Assembly: GCA_020073445.1 (NCBI GenBank)
Contig: JAIQFE010000021.1
Location: 40,816-104,815, forward strand
Direction: 5' to 3'
DNA length: 64,000 nt
Source: Terriglobia bacterium
GTDB taxonomy: Bacteria; Acidobacteriota; Terriglobia; Bryobacterales; Bryobacteraceae
In this document: positions 46,201-55,500 of the stretch, in pieces
Position numbering within the stretch: position 1 is the first letter of the stretch
Layout of the letters: each line of letters opens with the position of its first letter
Program-made: the position numbers and the translations under genes
The notes under the pieces: model-generated
Seen by the model: the letters and a program-made list of their open reading frames with translations, nothing else
The model's database searches: none
Told to the model about the DNA's origin: nothing

Positions 46201-49200
46201 ACCAGCGCGGCCGATCCCACCAAGTCGGCTTCCGCTACGGTGACCCTCACGCCGGTCGCAGTCACTCTTGCTCCGTCTACCAGCAATCTGGGCGCCAGCC
46301 AGACCCAGCAGTTCACGCCGACCGTTACCGGAAGCAGCAACACCTCGGTCACGTGGTCAATCAGCCCCAACGGCGCTGGTTCGATTTCGGGTTCCGGCCT
46401 GTATACGGCTCCGGCCTCGATCGCTTCCCTCCAGACGGTCACCGTCACGGCAACCAGCGTGGCGGACAACACGAAGTTCGGGACGGCCGCGGTTACGCTC
46501 AATCCGCCGGCCCAGCCCGCGATTACGCAGCAACCGCTGAGCGCCTCGGTCTTCGTCGGACAGACGGCCAGCTTCAGCGTCACGGCTACCGGCCCATCGC
46601 TCACGTACCAATGGCAGAGCATGCCCTCCGGCGGCAGCTTCGCGAACATCGGCGGCGCTACCTCCAGTTCCTACACGACGCCTGTCCTGGCTGCGGCCGA
46701 TAGCGGTACGCAATTCCGTGTGGTTGTCACTAACCCACAAGGTTCTGTCACCAGCAACGCGGCCACGCTCACCGTGCTCACGTCGGGCACGAGTTTTGTT
46801 ACTTCCTCGACGCCGGGATCTCTGCGGAATGACTTTACCGGATGGGTTGGGATGAAAGTTACCGTGGGTTCGCAGGCGATCGCCGTTTCCTCCATCGGAC
46901 GAATGGTGGTGGCGAACAATACCGGAACGCACACCCTGAAGATCGTCGATGGGACCACGGGGAATGATCTGGCGGTCACGAATGTGAGCACCGCCGGCGC
47001 TACGGCCGGAACGATTCTCTATGGCGCACTGTCGGGACCGGTGACCCTGAACGCAAACAGCTCTTATTACGTCTTGAGCCGCGAGACACTCTCTGGTGAT
47101 CAATGGTACGAGCTCAACTCGGTGGTCCAGACTACGTCGGACGCCGTCGTGAATGGGCCCGAGTACGGAATACCGTTTACGCTGGTCGGCGGAATGGCGG
47201 GCCACACCTACGCGATTCTCGACTTTAAGTACACCCCGTCCGGTCCTGCGCCTGTCGTGGTGAGCGTGAATCCCACTTCGGTTAGCTTGACGCACGCGCC
47301 GCAATCGCAGCAGTTCACGGCGACAATCACAGGCGATCCAAATAGTTCTGTCACGTGGTCGCTGAATCCGAATGTCGGAAGCATTTCGAGCACCGGATTG
47401 TATACACCCCCGGGTATCATCGCGGCCAGTCAAACCGTCACTGTCACGGCCACCAGCGTGGCAGATAATACTAAGTCGGCTTCGGCCGTGGTAACGCTTG
47501 TGCCGGTGTCAGTCGTCCTGACCCCTGGCACCAGCAGCTTGTCTGGCGCCCAGACCCAACAATTCACCGCGACGGTGACTGGCGATACATATACCGTAGT
47601 TATCTGGTCGCTCAATCCGAACGTCGGTGCGATTACAACCAGCGGTCTCTATAATGCGCCTTTTAACGTGGGGTCGGCGCAGACGGTTACGGTGACGGCG
47701 ACAAGCGCTGCCGATCCAACCAAGTCGGCTTCATCTACGGTGACCCTGATCCCGGTCTCCGTCGTTGTTGCCCCGGGCACCAGCAGCTTATCCGGCGGCC
47801 AAACCCAGCAGTTCACACCAACCGTGACTGGAACCGGCAACACTTCCGTAAACTGGGCCATCAATCCTAATAATGTTGGCTCGATCTCGGCGGCCGGTCT
47901 CTACACCGCACCGGCGTCGATCGGTTCCACTCAGACGGTCACCGTTACAGCCACCAGCGTGGCCGATAACACGAAGTCCGGAACGGCAACGGTTACGCTG
48001 AATCCGCCGGCTTTGCCCATCATCACCCAGCAGCCGCAGAACGCCACCGTGAATGCCGGCCAGACCGCCACGTTTAGCGTGACGGCTACCGGAGGACTAA
48101 GCTATCAGTGGCAGTCGCAAGCTCCTGGCGCCGGGGTATTCACCTTGATTCCCGGGGCCACGGCTGCCAGCTACACGACCCCCGCCACTGCGTTGGCGGA
48201 TGGCGGCACGCAATTCCGCTGCGTCATCGCGAACAGCCAGGGTTCCACCACCAGCGATGCCGCGACACTGACTGTGACCACCGCGCCTCCGCCCAACTCC
48301 AAGGGCTTCGTGCTCTCGGCGGCTCTCGGTTCCATACGTAATGATTTCACCGGCTGGGTTGGCATGAGTGTGACCATCGGTACGTCCCCTCTCTCCGTGA
48401 ACCAGCTGGGCCGGATGTTCGCTCCCGGGAATGCGGGAACCCATACCGTCAAGATCGTGGATGCCGCAACGGGAACCGATGTGGCCGGCGGGTCAGTTTC
48501 CATCTCCATGTCCGGCGGTACGGCTGGGAACTTCGTTTACGGCACCTTGGTCACTCCGGTGGTTCTGTCATCGGGCGCGACCTATTACATCCTCAGCCAG
48601 GAGACTACGGGCGCTGATAAGTGGTACGACTACAACACCACGGCCTCGACGAATTGGGAGGCGACTCTCAGCGCAAGCGTCTACGGAACCGGTTCGTCCT
48701 ACGCCGCGATTGGCAATTCGGCGGGTCATATGTATGTCCCGCTGGATTTCAAATATGCCTCCTCGATCTCGGCCTTTGTGAGCTCCTTCACCCTTGGGAC
48801 CCAGCGCAATAATTACACGGGTTGGGTGGGCACGACAGTTAACGTCGGAGCCGCGTCCTTGACCGTCAATGCGCTCGGCCGCTACGTCAGCGCCGGCGAT
48901 TCGGCCAGCCATATAGTGAAGTTCGTAGATGCAACCACCGGGCTCGACGTGCCTGGAGGGTCCGCCACCGTGGTTACCGCGGGAGCCACCGCCGGTGGTT
49001 TTGCATACGCCACCTTGAGCAGCCCCGTGGTTCTGAACGCCAACGCGACGTATTTCATCGTCAGCGCTGAAACGGCTGGTGGCGATCACTGGTACGACCT
49101 GAACACCACGCTTCAAACTGCCCCAGTCGGCACGGTAGGACGCGCGGTCTACGGGAGCGGATCAAGCTTTACAATGGCGCAGAGTGTCACCGGCCACTCC

Positions 49201-49230
49201 TACGTCCCGCTGAACTTCCAATTCCAGTAA
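40216..49230 (+). CDS. Giant secreted protein: beta-helix head plus Big_2 / Ig / GWVG repeat array
   Basis: This is 3004 residues. The N-terminus is basic (RPARKHRFLRWRVR), then hydrophobic (LLLALLLIVAFTPTTAVRA), a signal peptide probably cut before SNQ. Residues 43-517 are a right-handed beta-helix paralogous to that of the preceding gene. From about 525 the protein is an array of 13 Big_2-like domains (QTQQFTATV, GLYTAPASI, VTVTATSVADPTKSAS), five Ig domains with YQWQS and GTQFRCVV, and six GWVG modules, the last two adjacent. It ends straight after a GWVG module, with no sortase, PEP-CTERM or Por sorting signal. It is probably a long surface or matrix fibre. GGAT at 40207-40210 is a weak ribosome site. 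It starts 49 bases after the paralogue. Confidence 0.9.
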   Translation: MADTELRPARKHRFLRWRVRLLLALLLIVAFTPTTAVRASNQWFVSTSGSPSGDGSSANPWDLNTALNQPAAVHAGDTIWLRGGVYHAPSTNGYSSILSGTAANPIIVRNYGNERAIIDGHTDEFALAVRGSYSWFWGLEIMDSTTNRVPSSCDAILGYEPHPSAFGVGVYGPSNKFINLVVHDTAQGFSAYDDSPDTEFTGNLSYYNGNLPYPSCPGGDRNHGHGMYLQNVTGLKIVNDNFIGDNADEGIQMYGGGGANVQGFRLNGNALYNSSSWPDQNFQFNVLIAGGAVRKDIQFNNNFSYFTPSRDFGVVSFGEYTPGQDMIVNNNTFVGGYTAVAVIKQAGPFTFTGNTVYTRPSAVKEIDLEPDAGQTIASYTWDDNSYYGLNNFLYLQNRSFASWQVATGFDTHSTYTPGTPTGAAISVRPNAYESKRANIIVYNWDSSSAVNVDLSSVLAQNDAYVILDAQNFYGSPVAQGTYNGSTVSIPMMGLAKATPNGFATPAHTAPLFGTFIVMPASSMPTPVSVSVTPPGTVLKQGETQQFTATVQNTSDHRVTWSINPAVGNISSNGFYTAPAVMTTSQTVTVTATSIADPSQSGSVTLSLKPPIAVSVSPANWILGPNQTKQFVATVTSSDNTAVTWSINPLVGGVASDGSYTAPANISAAQTITITATSVADPTKVGSTTLTIQPVAVTIAPASVTLFAGDAQQFTPTVTGADNTAVTWSLNPPGIGTLSNTGLYTAPNPLSGATSVSVTATSVSDISKSATASITLSPPISPTFVQPIPDVTALSGQAVTLSVQATGGGLSYQWESQPPGGSSFSPIPGATSSTYTTAPVTLADSGTQFHCVVTNSIGSATSNASNLIVILGVNYVGATTLGTLRNNFSGWVGANLTVGANQMTVTSLGRMFAPGNTGTHIVKLVTAGGVDVPGGSVAIPMLGGTPGTFMYNNLPSLVTLNPNTTYYLLSQEVSGGDQWYDQDTTVQTAGVATVIGPAYGTPYASFVGSNRMYGPLDLRYSAYLSVSPAGTILYGGQSRQFTVTITGTSNNDVTWSLDPAVGSISNTGLYIAPATITSTQAVTVTATSVADPSRSASAIVTLNPPIAVLVSPSAVALNHGQTQQFTAAVQNTPNPGVTWSIVPPVGSISTTGLYTAPSSINSPQSITVLAISLADGTTDGTATVNLTPPVPVILTPGTASLGISQTQQFTVNQPVTWSLNPNVGSISSGGLYTAPATINPAGQTVTVTATSNADGTQHSSSSITLVPPTPVSISQQPQNRSVVAGQSATFQVVAAGTQVSYQWQSMPSGAGSFSPIAGATSSSYTLASPAVSDHATQYRCVVSNSVSSVTSSVATLSVVPAGIGFVQSVTIGSMRNDFSGWVGMKITVGSTPISVGALGRYYLSGNHGNHTMKIVDAANGNDVAGGSTTVNLALGTAPGTFVYAPLPNNVTLTPNHSYYIVSIEGQYGDTWYDLNTQVQTGSVATVNGAVYGAPFVAASNGNGSYVPVDFLYVVPVTVTMTPGAVQLNVSQTQQFTPTVVGTGNTAVTWTLTPSVGSISPSGLYTAPGTISVTQTVTVTATSVADPTQSASSIVTLQPVAVTMTPGNASLFATQTQQFNPTVSGTSNTGLTWSINPAGAGSISATGLYAAPASIAVQQTVTVTATSVVDNVKSASGTVTLQPPPPPTLTSQPQNASVLTGQAAIFNVTATGALGYQWQSKAPAAGSFSDIAGATSTTYTTSPATAADDGTQFRCVVSNAAGSVNSNTVVMSVIAGTNYVTSIPAVGTIRHDYNGWIGASINVGSTPVTVSALGRLFQTGNAQTHTMKVVTPAGADVAGSTVSVNMAGGTPGAFVYGVLPTPITLNANSTYYILTQETVNGDLWYDYTGTTVQTTNVASTAGAVYGTGPYIALNSPNHMFVPVSFLYVAAASVSVSVNPTTASLSASQTQQFSATVTGDPNTSVTWSLNPNVGSISTGGLYTAPSSISSAQTITVTATSAADPTKSASATVTLTPVAVTLAPSTSNLGASQTQQFTPTVTGSSNTSVTWSISPNGAGSISGSGLYTAPASIASLQTVTVTATSVADNTKFGTAAVTLNPPAQPAITQQPLSASVFVGQTASFSVTATGPSLTYQWQSMPSGGSFANIGGATSSSYTTPVLAAADSGTQFRVVVTNPQGSVTSNAATLTVLTSGTSFVTSSTPGSLRNDFTGWVGMKVTVGSQAIAVSSIGRMVVANNTGTHTLKIVDGTTGNDLAVTNVSTAGATAGTILYGALSGPVTLNANSSYYVLSRETLSGDQWYELNSVVQTTSDAVVNGPEYGIPFTLVGGMAGHTYAILDFKYTPSGPAPVVVSVNPTSVSLTHAPQSQQFTATITGDPNSSVTWSLNPNVGSISSTGLYTPPGIIAASQTVTVTATSVADNTKSASAVVTLVPVSVVLTPGTSSLSGAQTQQFTATVTGDTYTVVIWSLNPNVGAITTSGLYNAPFNVGSAQTVTVTATSAADPTKSASSTVTLIPVSVVVAPGTSSLSGGQTQQFTPTVTGTGNTSVNWAINPNNVGSISAAGLYTAPASIGSTQTVTVTATSVADNTKSGTATVTLNPPALPIITQQPQNATVNAGQTATFSVTATGGLSYQWQSQAPGAGVFTLIPGATAASYTTPATALADGGTQFRCVIANSQGSTTSDAATLTVTTAPPPNSKGFVLSAALGSIRNDFTGWVGMSVTIGTSPLSVNQLGRMFAPGNAGTHTVKIVDAATGTDVAGGSVSISMSGGTAGNFVYGTLVTPVVLSSGATYYILSQETTGADKWYDYNTTASTNWEATLSASVYGTGSSYAAIGNSAGHMYVPLDFKYASSISAFVSSFTLGTQRNNYTGWVGTTVNVGAASLTVNALGRYVSAGDSASHIVKFVDATTGLDVPGGSATVVTAGATAGGFAYATLSSPVVLNANATYFIVSAETAGGDHWYDLNTTLQTAPVGTVGRAVYGSGSSFTMAQSVTGHSYVPLNFQFQ
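41770..49227 (+). repeat. Big_2 / Ig / GWVG repeat array of the 3004-residue protein
   Basis: The array runs in five blocks of Big_2-like domains (3, 3, 2, 2, 3), each followed by one Ig domain and one GWVG module, with an extra GWVG module at the end. GWVG modules start near 42829, 44296, 45535, 46786, 48298 and 48766 and are about 155 residues each. Their shared features are a start like FVTSxTLG, then RNDFTGWVG, SLGRM, a NTGTH stretch, KIVDA, PGGS, NANTTYYILSQE, GGDQWYD, and an end like YVPVDFKY. Copies are diverged at DNA level, so the array is old rather than freshly duplicated. Confidence 0.9.
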
Positions 49231-49252
49231 AAGCGGCCCAGTAGACCTGGAA

Positions 49253-49375
49253 CGGTAAGTACGCTCAGAACCTACAGTACTCAGTTCGTACTGGCGCACA
49301 TTACTAACCCTCCGAGTCAGTGTGGCGGCGGAGCGTTACCAAAGCCGTAAGGCTTTCTCTATCAGCTGTTTACCG
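49253..49375 (+). other. Candidate structured RNA or terminator region (three hairpins in a closing stem)
   Basis: CGGTAA (49253-49258) can pair with TTACCG (49370-49375). Inside lie three local hairpins: CAGTAC/GTACTG (49275-49280 with 49288-49293), CTCCG/CGGAG (49310-49314 with 49329-49333) and AAAGCC/GGCTTT (49341-49346 with 49351-49356, loop GTAA). Together they could form a four-way junction. No strong T-run follows any stem, so a classical terminator is not clear. The CAAAGCC stretch recalls the cyclic-di-GMP-I riboswitch core, but the other conserved parts are not convincing. Confidence 0.25.
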
Positions 49376-49466
49376 GATATTACTATGCTTCGACATCTAA
49401 TAGGACGTTTTTGGGCGGAAGGCGCAGATCTCGCCAAATGCCCAGTTAGATGGGGTACTCGCGCGG

Positions 49467-49495
49467 TTGCAAGTCCTCAGGCCTGTTCGCATACT
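49467..49495 (+). promoter_or_regulatory. Weak sigma70-like promoter candidate for the beta-propeller giant gene
   Basis: TTGCAA (49467-49472) and CATACT (49490-49495) are 17 bases apart, each matching consensus at four of six positions. Transcription would begin near 49502, just upstream of the AAGAGG at 49511-49516. Position fits, sequence match is weak. Confidence 0.27.
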
Positions 49496-49537
49496 GAGCG
49501 GGAACAAAGTAAGAGGTTTACCAATTTGGTTTATCGT

Positions 49538-52500
49538 ATGGCGACATCCAGGATGATTGTGTCCACCGCACGAAGTGCGGCGCTTCTGCTGTTGATGATG
49601 GCTTCTCCGGCGCTCCACGCGCAGGTGAGCGTAGTGACCGCTCAGAACGACAACGGCCGGACGGCGGCGAATCTTTCGGAAAGCACTCTAACTACGTCTA
49701 ATGTCAACGTAAACCAGTTCGGTAAGATCTTCGCGCGTTCCGTCGACGGCTTTATTTACGCCCAGCCGCTGTACCTTCCGAACCTGACCATTGGCGGGGG
49801 AGTTCACAACGTCGTGTACGTCGCGACGATGAACAATAGTGTCTATGCTTTCGATGCGGACGATCCCAATGCATCCACGCCCCTATGGCAAGTTAGCCTG
49901 GGTCCAGCCGTACCAGCCACCGCGACGTATCTGCCCAATGACCAGACCGGCGGCCTGGCTCCGCAATCCGGTATTCTCAGTACCCCTGTAATCGATCCGT
50001 CCAGCGGCACTCTCTACGCGGTGGCGCTGGTGCTGCAGTCCGGCGCCCCGGTCTACCAGCTGCACGCGATCGATCTTCTCACCGGAGCGGAAAAGGCCAA
50101 CAGCCCGGTCACGATTCAGGGCAGCATACCGGGAACCGGTCCAGACAGCCAAGGCGGCGTCATCACGTTCGACCCCCACCAGCACCTGCAGCGGACCGGC
50201 CTGTTGTTGACCAACGGAAAGATCTACTTTGGGTTCGCTTCATACAGCGACCTCGATCCTTATCACGGCTGGATTTTCGGTTATAACGCGAGCACTCTTC
50301 AACAGACCGCGATACAGAATCTGGCTCCAGGCGGACGCGGCGGCGTCTGGCAATCCGGCGGAGGTCTTTCGGCCGATGCGAACGGGTTCATTTACGCTTG
50401 CACCGGAAACGGCACGTGGGATGGCGTCACCAACTTTGGCGAAAGTTGCGTGAAGATGGACCCTTCGCAGGGTCTGGCGGTGACCGATTATTTCACGCCT
50501 TACAACTACGATCCGCTGAACGCCAGCGATTCAGATCTTGGTTCGGGACGGCCGCTCCTGATCCCGGGAACCAACTATCTGGTGACCGGCGGAAAGCAGA
50601 GTCTCGATTATGTGCTGGACCGAAACAACCTCGGTCAGATCAGTGTTGGCGATACGAACGTCGTTCAGCGGCTGAACGCCGACGGGCGACTGTTCAGCGG
50701 AATGGCCTACTGGGATAACCCCACGAGTCCTTTCCTCTATCTCTGGGGCAGCAACGATAAGTTGAAAGCCTACCGCTTGACCGGCGGGCTATTCGATACA
50801 ATCCCAGCCTCCGCGAGCGCTGGAACATCTCCGTACGGACCCGGCCTCAGCGTCTCTGCAAATGGAGGAACCGCTGGATCGGGCATCGTGTGGGCCACTA
50901 CGCCGAGTTCTCCCCCGGGGAATTCTGCGGTTCCCGGCACGGTCCACGCCTTCAATGCAGCCGACGTATCCGTCGAATTGTGGAATAGCGACCAGAACTC
51001 CGGCCGCGATGCTTTGGGCAACATTGCCAAGTTTGCCGCGCCGACCATCGCCAACGGGAAAGTGTACGTACCCACGTTTTCGAACCAATTGGTGGTGTAC
51101 GGGACGCTGTCGACCGCTCCCCAGACGATCAGTCCACCGTCCGCGACACTAGGCGCCTCGCAAGTTCAGCAATTCAGCTCGAACACGCCGGCCAATTTTA
51201 CGGTCGACCCGCCGGTGGGAACGGTTTCCGCCAACGGTCTGTACACCGCGCCGCCATCCGTGCCATCGCAGCAGACCGTAGCGGTGACCGCTATTAACGC
51301 CTCGAATAACAGCCAGCAGGCCACTGCCACGGTCACGTTGATCCAGGTTTCTATCAGCGTGAACCCGCCGGCCGTGGGCTTATTCGGCTCGCAGACGCAA
51401 CAGTTTACCGCCACCGTTGTCGGGACCAACAACACGGCTGTGACCTGGAGTATCGGACCTACGGATCCGGGTTCGATCTCGGCGGGCGGCCTCTACACGG
51501 CGCCGGCGTCGATCGTCTCGAGCCAAACCGTGACCGTCACGGCGACCAGCGTGGCCGACAATACCAAGTCGGCAACCGCCACGGTGACCCTCAACGCACC
51601 GGCTGTGCCCGGTATCGTCGCAGGGCCGAAGAACATATCTGTGTTTACCGGCGCGACGGCGACCTTCAGCGTCACCGCCTCCGGCACCAGCCTGACGTAT
51701 CAATGGCAGTCGATGCTGCCGGGCGCAGGGAGCTTCACGAATATCGCGGGAGCGACCTCGAGTTCCTACACGACCCCAATCACGACACTCGCCGATGACG
51801 GCACGCAATTCCGCTGCGTGGTGACCAACGCGCAGGGCCCAGCCACCAGCAGCGCGGCCACGATGACCGTGCTCGCCAGTGGCTCGACGTTCCTTCTAAC
51901 GGAAAAGCTTGGGACTACTCGAAACGACTTCTCCGGATTCGTGGGACTGGCGGTCACGCCGGGAGACACTCCCATGGTGGTCAGCGCCCTGGGGCGATTT
52001 GTCGCGCCCGGCAACACCGGCACACACACCGTAAAGATCGTCGATGGGACAACGGGTAACGATATCGCCGGCGGTTCCGTCTCGATCGATCTAACGGTCG
52101 GAGCTCAAGGGACGTTCGTATATCGCGGACTGACCGCTCCGATCACGTTGGCTCCTAACACGACTTATTTCATCCTCAGTCAGGAGACTGCGGGCGGAGA
52201 CCTGTGGTACGACTTCACAGCGACCACGGCGGTCACGACCACCGATGCGGTCCTCTCCGGTGCAATCTTCGGTCCTCCCTATTCCTACGCTCTTGGATCC
52301 GTGGGCCATGTGTACGTGCCGGTGGATTTCATCTATCGCGCCATCAGCGTTGCACCCGCGACGGCCACACTGTACGCTTCGCAAACTCAGCAGTTCACAC
52401 CGGCTCTCTCCGGTTTACCCGCCGGCGTTACGTGGTCTATTTCCCCGGCTGGCGTCGGCTCGGTTTCCGCAAGCGGACTGTACACCGCGCCCAGTTTGAT

Positions 52501-55500
52501 TCTCAGTTCGCAGATCGTGACAGTAACCGCCACGAGCGTGGTGGACCCGACCAAATCCGCTTCCGCCGCCGTGACCCTGAGTCCCGTTGCCGTGAATGTG
52601 ACACCGCCCACGGCCAGCCTGTTCGATTCGCAGACGCAGCAGTTCGCCGCGACCGTTACCAATAACAACAATACGGCTGTCACCTGGACGATCAGTCCGA
52701 ACGGCGTAGGCTCGATTTCGTCCACCGGCTTGTATACGGCGCCCAGCTCGGTGCCTGCGGCGCAGACGGTGACCGTTACCGCGACCAGTGTCGCCGACAA
52801 CACCAAGTCGGGAACCGCCAGCGTTACGCTGAATCTGCCGGTATTCCCGGCCATCACTCTGCAACCGCAGAACCTTGCCGTCATGGCCGGTCAACCCGCC
52901 AGCTTCACCGTGGCAGGCACCGGCGGCGGCCTGTCTTACCAATGGCAATCCAAGGCGCTGGGCGCGGGTAGTTTCACTAACATTCCGGGAGCCACCTCGC
53001 CCTTATACACGATCTCCTCGGCGACACTGGCTCAAAGCGGCACCCAGTTCCGCTGCGTGGTGAGCAACACGAACGGAAGCGTGACTAGCAGCAGCGCTGT
53101 TCTGACGGTTGTAGCGCCTGGCATTAAGTTCGTCACCTCGGTAACGCCGTTGACGCTTCGCAACAACTACAGTGGCTGGGTCGGCATGAATATCGTCGTG
53201 GGCCCCACACCGTTGACCCTGAATTCCTTGGGTCGCATGGTTGCGCCAGGCAATAGCGGCACGCACACCGTGAAGATCGTCGATGACGCAACCGGGATCG
53301 ATCTGCCGGGCGCCTCGGTCCAGGTTGTCACGGCTGGAGCTACGGCAGGAACGTTCGCGTATGGAGCACTGCAAACTCCTGTGGTCTTAAACGCCGGCGG
53401 AGTTTACGACATCCTTACCCAGGAAACTGCCGGCGGCGACCAGTTCTACGACAGCAATACCGCGGCTCAGACTCTGGACGTTGCCGTATTGAACGGGCCG
53501 GAGTATGGAACGGCAGGTCCCTTCAACTTCATTGGAGCTACGGTTGGGCAGATGTTCGGACCGGTCGACTTCTCGATGCCGATTTCGATCAGCGTCGCAC
53601 CGTCCACGGCCACGCTGACCAACGGCCAGAGCCAGCAGTTCAGCGCCACTGTCACCGGGAATGATCCGTCGGTGACTTGGTCCATTAATCCCAATATCGG
53701 CTCGATTGCGGCGGACGGCACCTATACGGCTCCCAGTTCGATCGCCTCGAATCAGTCCGTTACCGTTACTGCCACGGTTGTGGCTGATATCACCAAGACC
53801 GCGACGGCAACCGTCACGTTGATTCCAGTCACGGTGAGCGTAACGCCGCCGACGGTGAGCCTCTTCGACTCACAGACACAACAATTCACGGCTACGATCG
53901 GCAACTCCAGTAATCCAGCGGTCACCTGGTCGATCAGTCCCGCGGGTGTCGGCTCGATTTCCGCCGGCGGACTCTATACCGCTCCCTCATCGATCGCTGT
54001 CACGCAGACCGTATCCGTGATCGCCACCAGCGTGGCCGATAACTCCAAGTCGGGCAGCGCAACGGTGACACTGAGTTCCCCGGTTGCGCCTGCGATTTCA
54101 CAGCAACCGCATGATCTCGCCGTCATGGCCGGACAACCCGCAACCTTTACGGTGGCGGCCACCGGCGGCGGCTTGTTCTATCAATGGCAATCCAAGGCGC
54201 CGGGTGCAGGCTCTTTCGCTAACATTTCGGGAGCCACGTCGCCCGTATACACGGTCTCTTCGGCAACTCTGGCTCAAAGCGGCACTCAGTTCCGGTGCGT
54301 CGCCACCAACAGTCAGGGAACGGCTACCAGCAATGCCGCCGTACTGACCGTGGTCGCGCCCGGCATCAAATTCGTCACCTCCACAACCCTACTGACGCTG
54401 CGAAACAATTTCAGCGGCTGGGTCGGAATGAACATCGTCGTCGGCCCGACGCCTCTGATCCTGAACTCCTTGGGACGCATGGTTGCGCCCGGCAATACCG
54501 GCACGCACACCGTAAAGATCGTCGACGATACAACCGGCCTCGATGTGCCGGGCGCCTCGGTTCAGGTTGTCACGGCCGGAGCCACGGCCGGAACCTTCGC
54601 GTATGGCGCGCTGCAAACTCCCATCGTTCTAAGCGCCGGCGGCGTCTATGACATCCTTACGCAAGAAACCGACGGGGGCGATCAGTTCTACGACAGCAAT
54701 ACTGCTGCTCAGACGCTGGACGTGGCCGTATTGAACGGTCCGGAGTATGGAACGGCCGGTCCCTACAACTTCATCGGAGCCACGGTCGGCAAGATGTTCG
54801 GACCGGTGGACTTCTCGATGCCGATTTCGATCAGTGTGGCGCCGCCGACGGGCTCGCTGCTCGACGGGCAGACACTGCAATTCAGCGCCACGATCACCGG
54901 TAACGATCCTTCGGTAGCGTGGACCATCAATCCGAACGTCGGCTCGATTTCCGCCAGCGGTCTGTACTCCGCGCCCAGCGCGATTAACTCAACCCAGACC
55001 ATCACGATAACCGGAACCAGTCTCGCGGATATCACCAAATCAGCATCGGCGAGCGTCACTCTCAATCCGCCGCCTGCCCCGACGATTACGCAACAGCCTC
55101 ATAGCACCGCCGTATCTCCCGGCCAAGCCGCGAGCTTCAGCGTGACCGCCACCAGCGTCGGACTGACGTATCAATGGCAGACCGCGCCCTCGGGCAGCGG
55201 CACTTTCACCGATGTTCCCGGCGCCACGGGCAGTTCCTTCACTACGGCCGCCATGGCGATCGGCGATAACGGCACACAGTTCCGCGTCGTCGTGACCAAC
55301 CATATCGGCAGCGTAACCAGTTCGGTCGCTACCGTCACGGTGATTAACGCCACCACAACGCCGTTCGTGACTCCGGTGTTCCTCGGTACGGCTCGCAATG
55401 ACTTCTCCGGCTGGATCGGAATCAAAGTTACGGTCGGACCCACGGCGCTCATCGTGAGCTCGCTGGGACGCTACGTCGTTCCCGGCAACACGGGCGTGCA

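Larger units (their letters stand above)
49231..49537. other. 307-base intergenic region between the two giant genes
   Basis: No gene is supported here. The frame of the downstream gene stays open back to a GTG at 49322, but that stretch has no recognisable protein features. The region holds several inverted repeats (listed separately), a weak promoter candidate and an AAGAGG ribosome-site-like sequence at 49511-49516. It is the longest gap in the window, so the 4762-residue gene probably has its own promoter. Confidence 0.7.

Noticed and set aside
49341..49362. AAAGCC-GTAA-GGCTTT hairpin as an intrinsic terminator
   Set aside because: The stem is only six pairs and is followed by CTCTAT rather than a T-run, so it is kept only as part of the structured region.
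49322..49537. N-terminal extension of the propeller protein back to GTG 49322
   Set aside because: The extra 72 residues look random and would bury the signal peptide that starts at ATG 49538.
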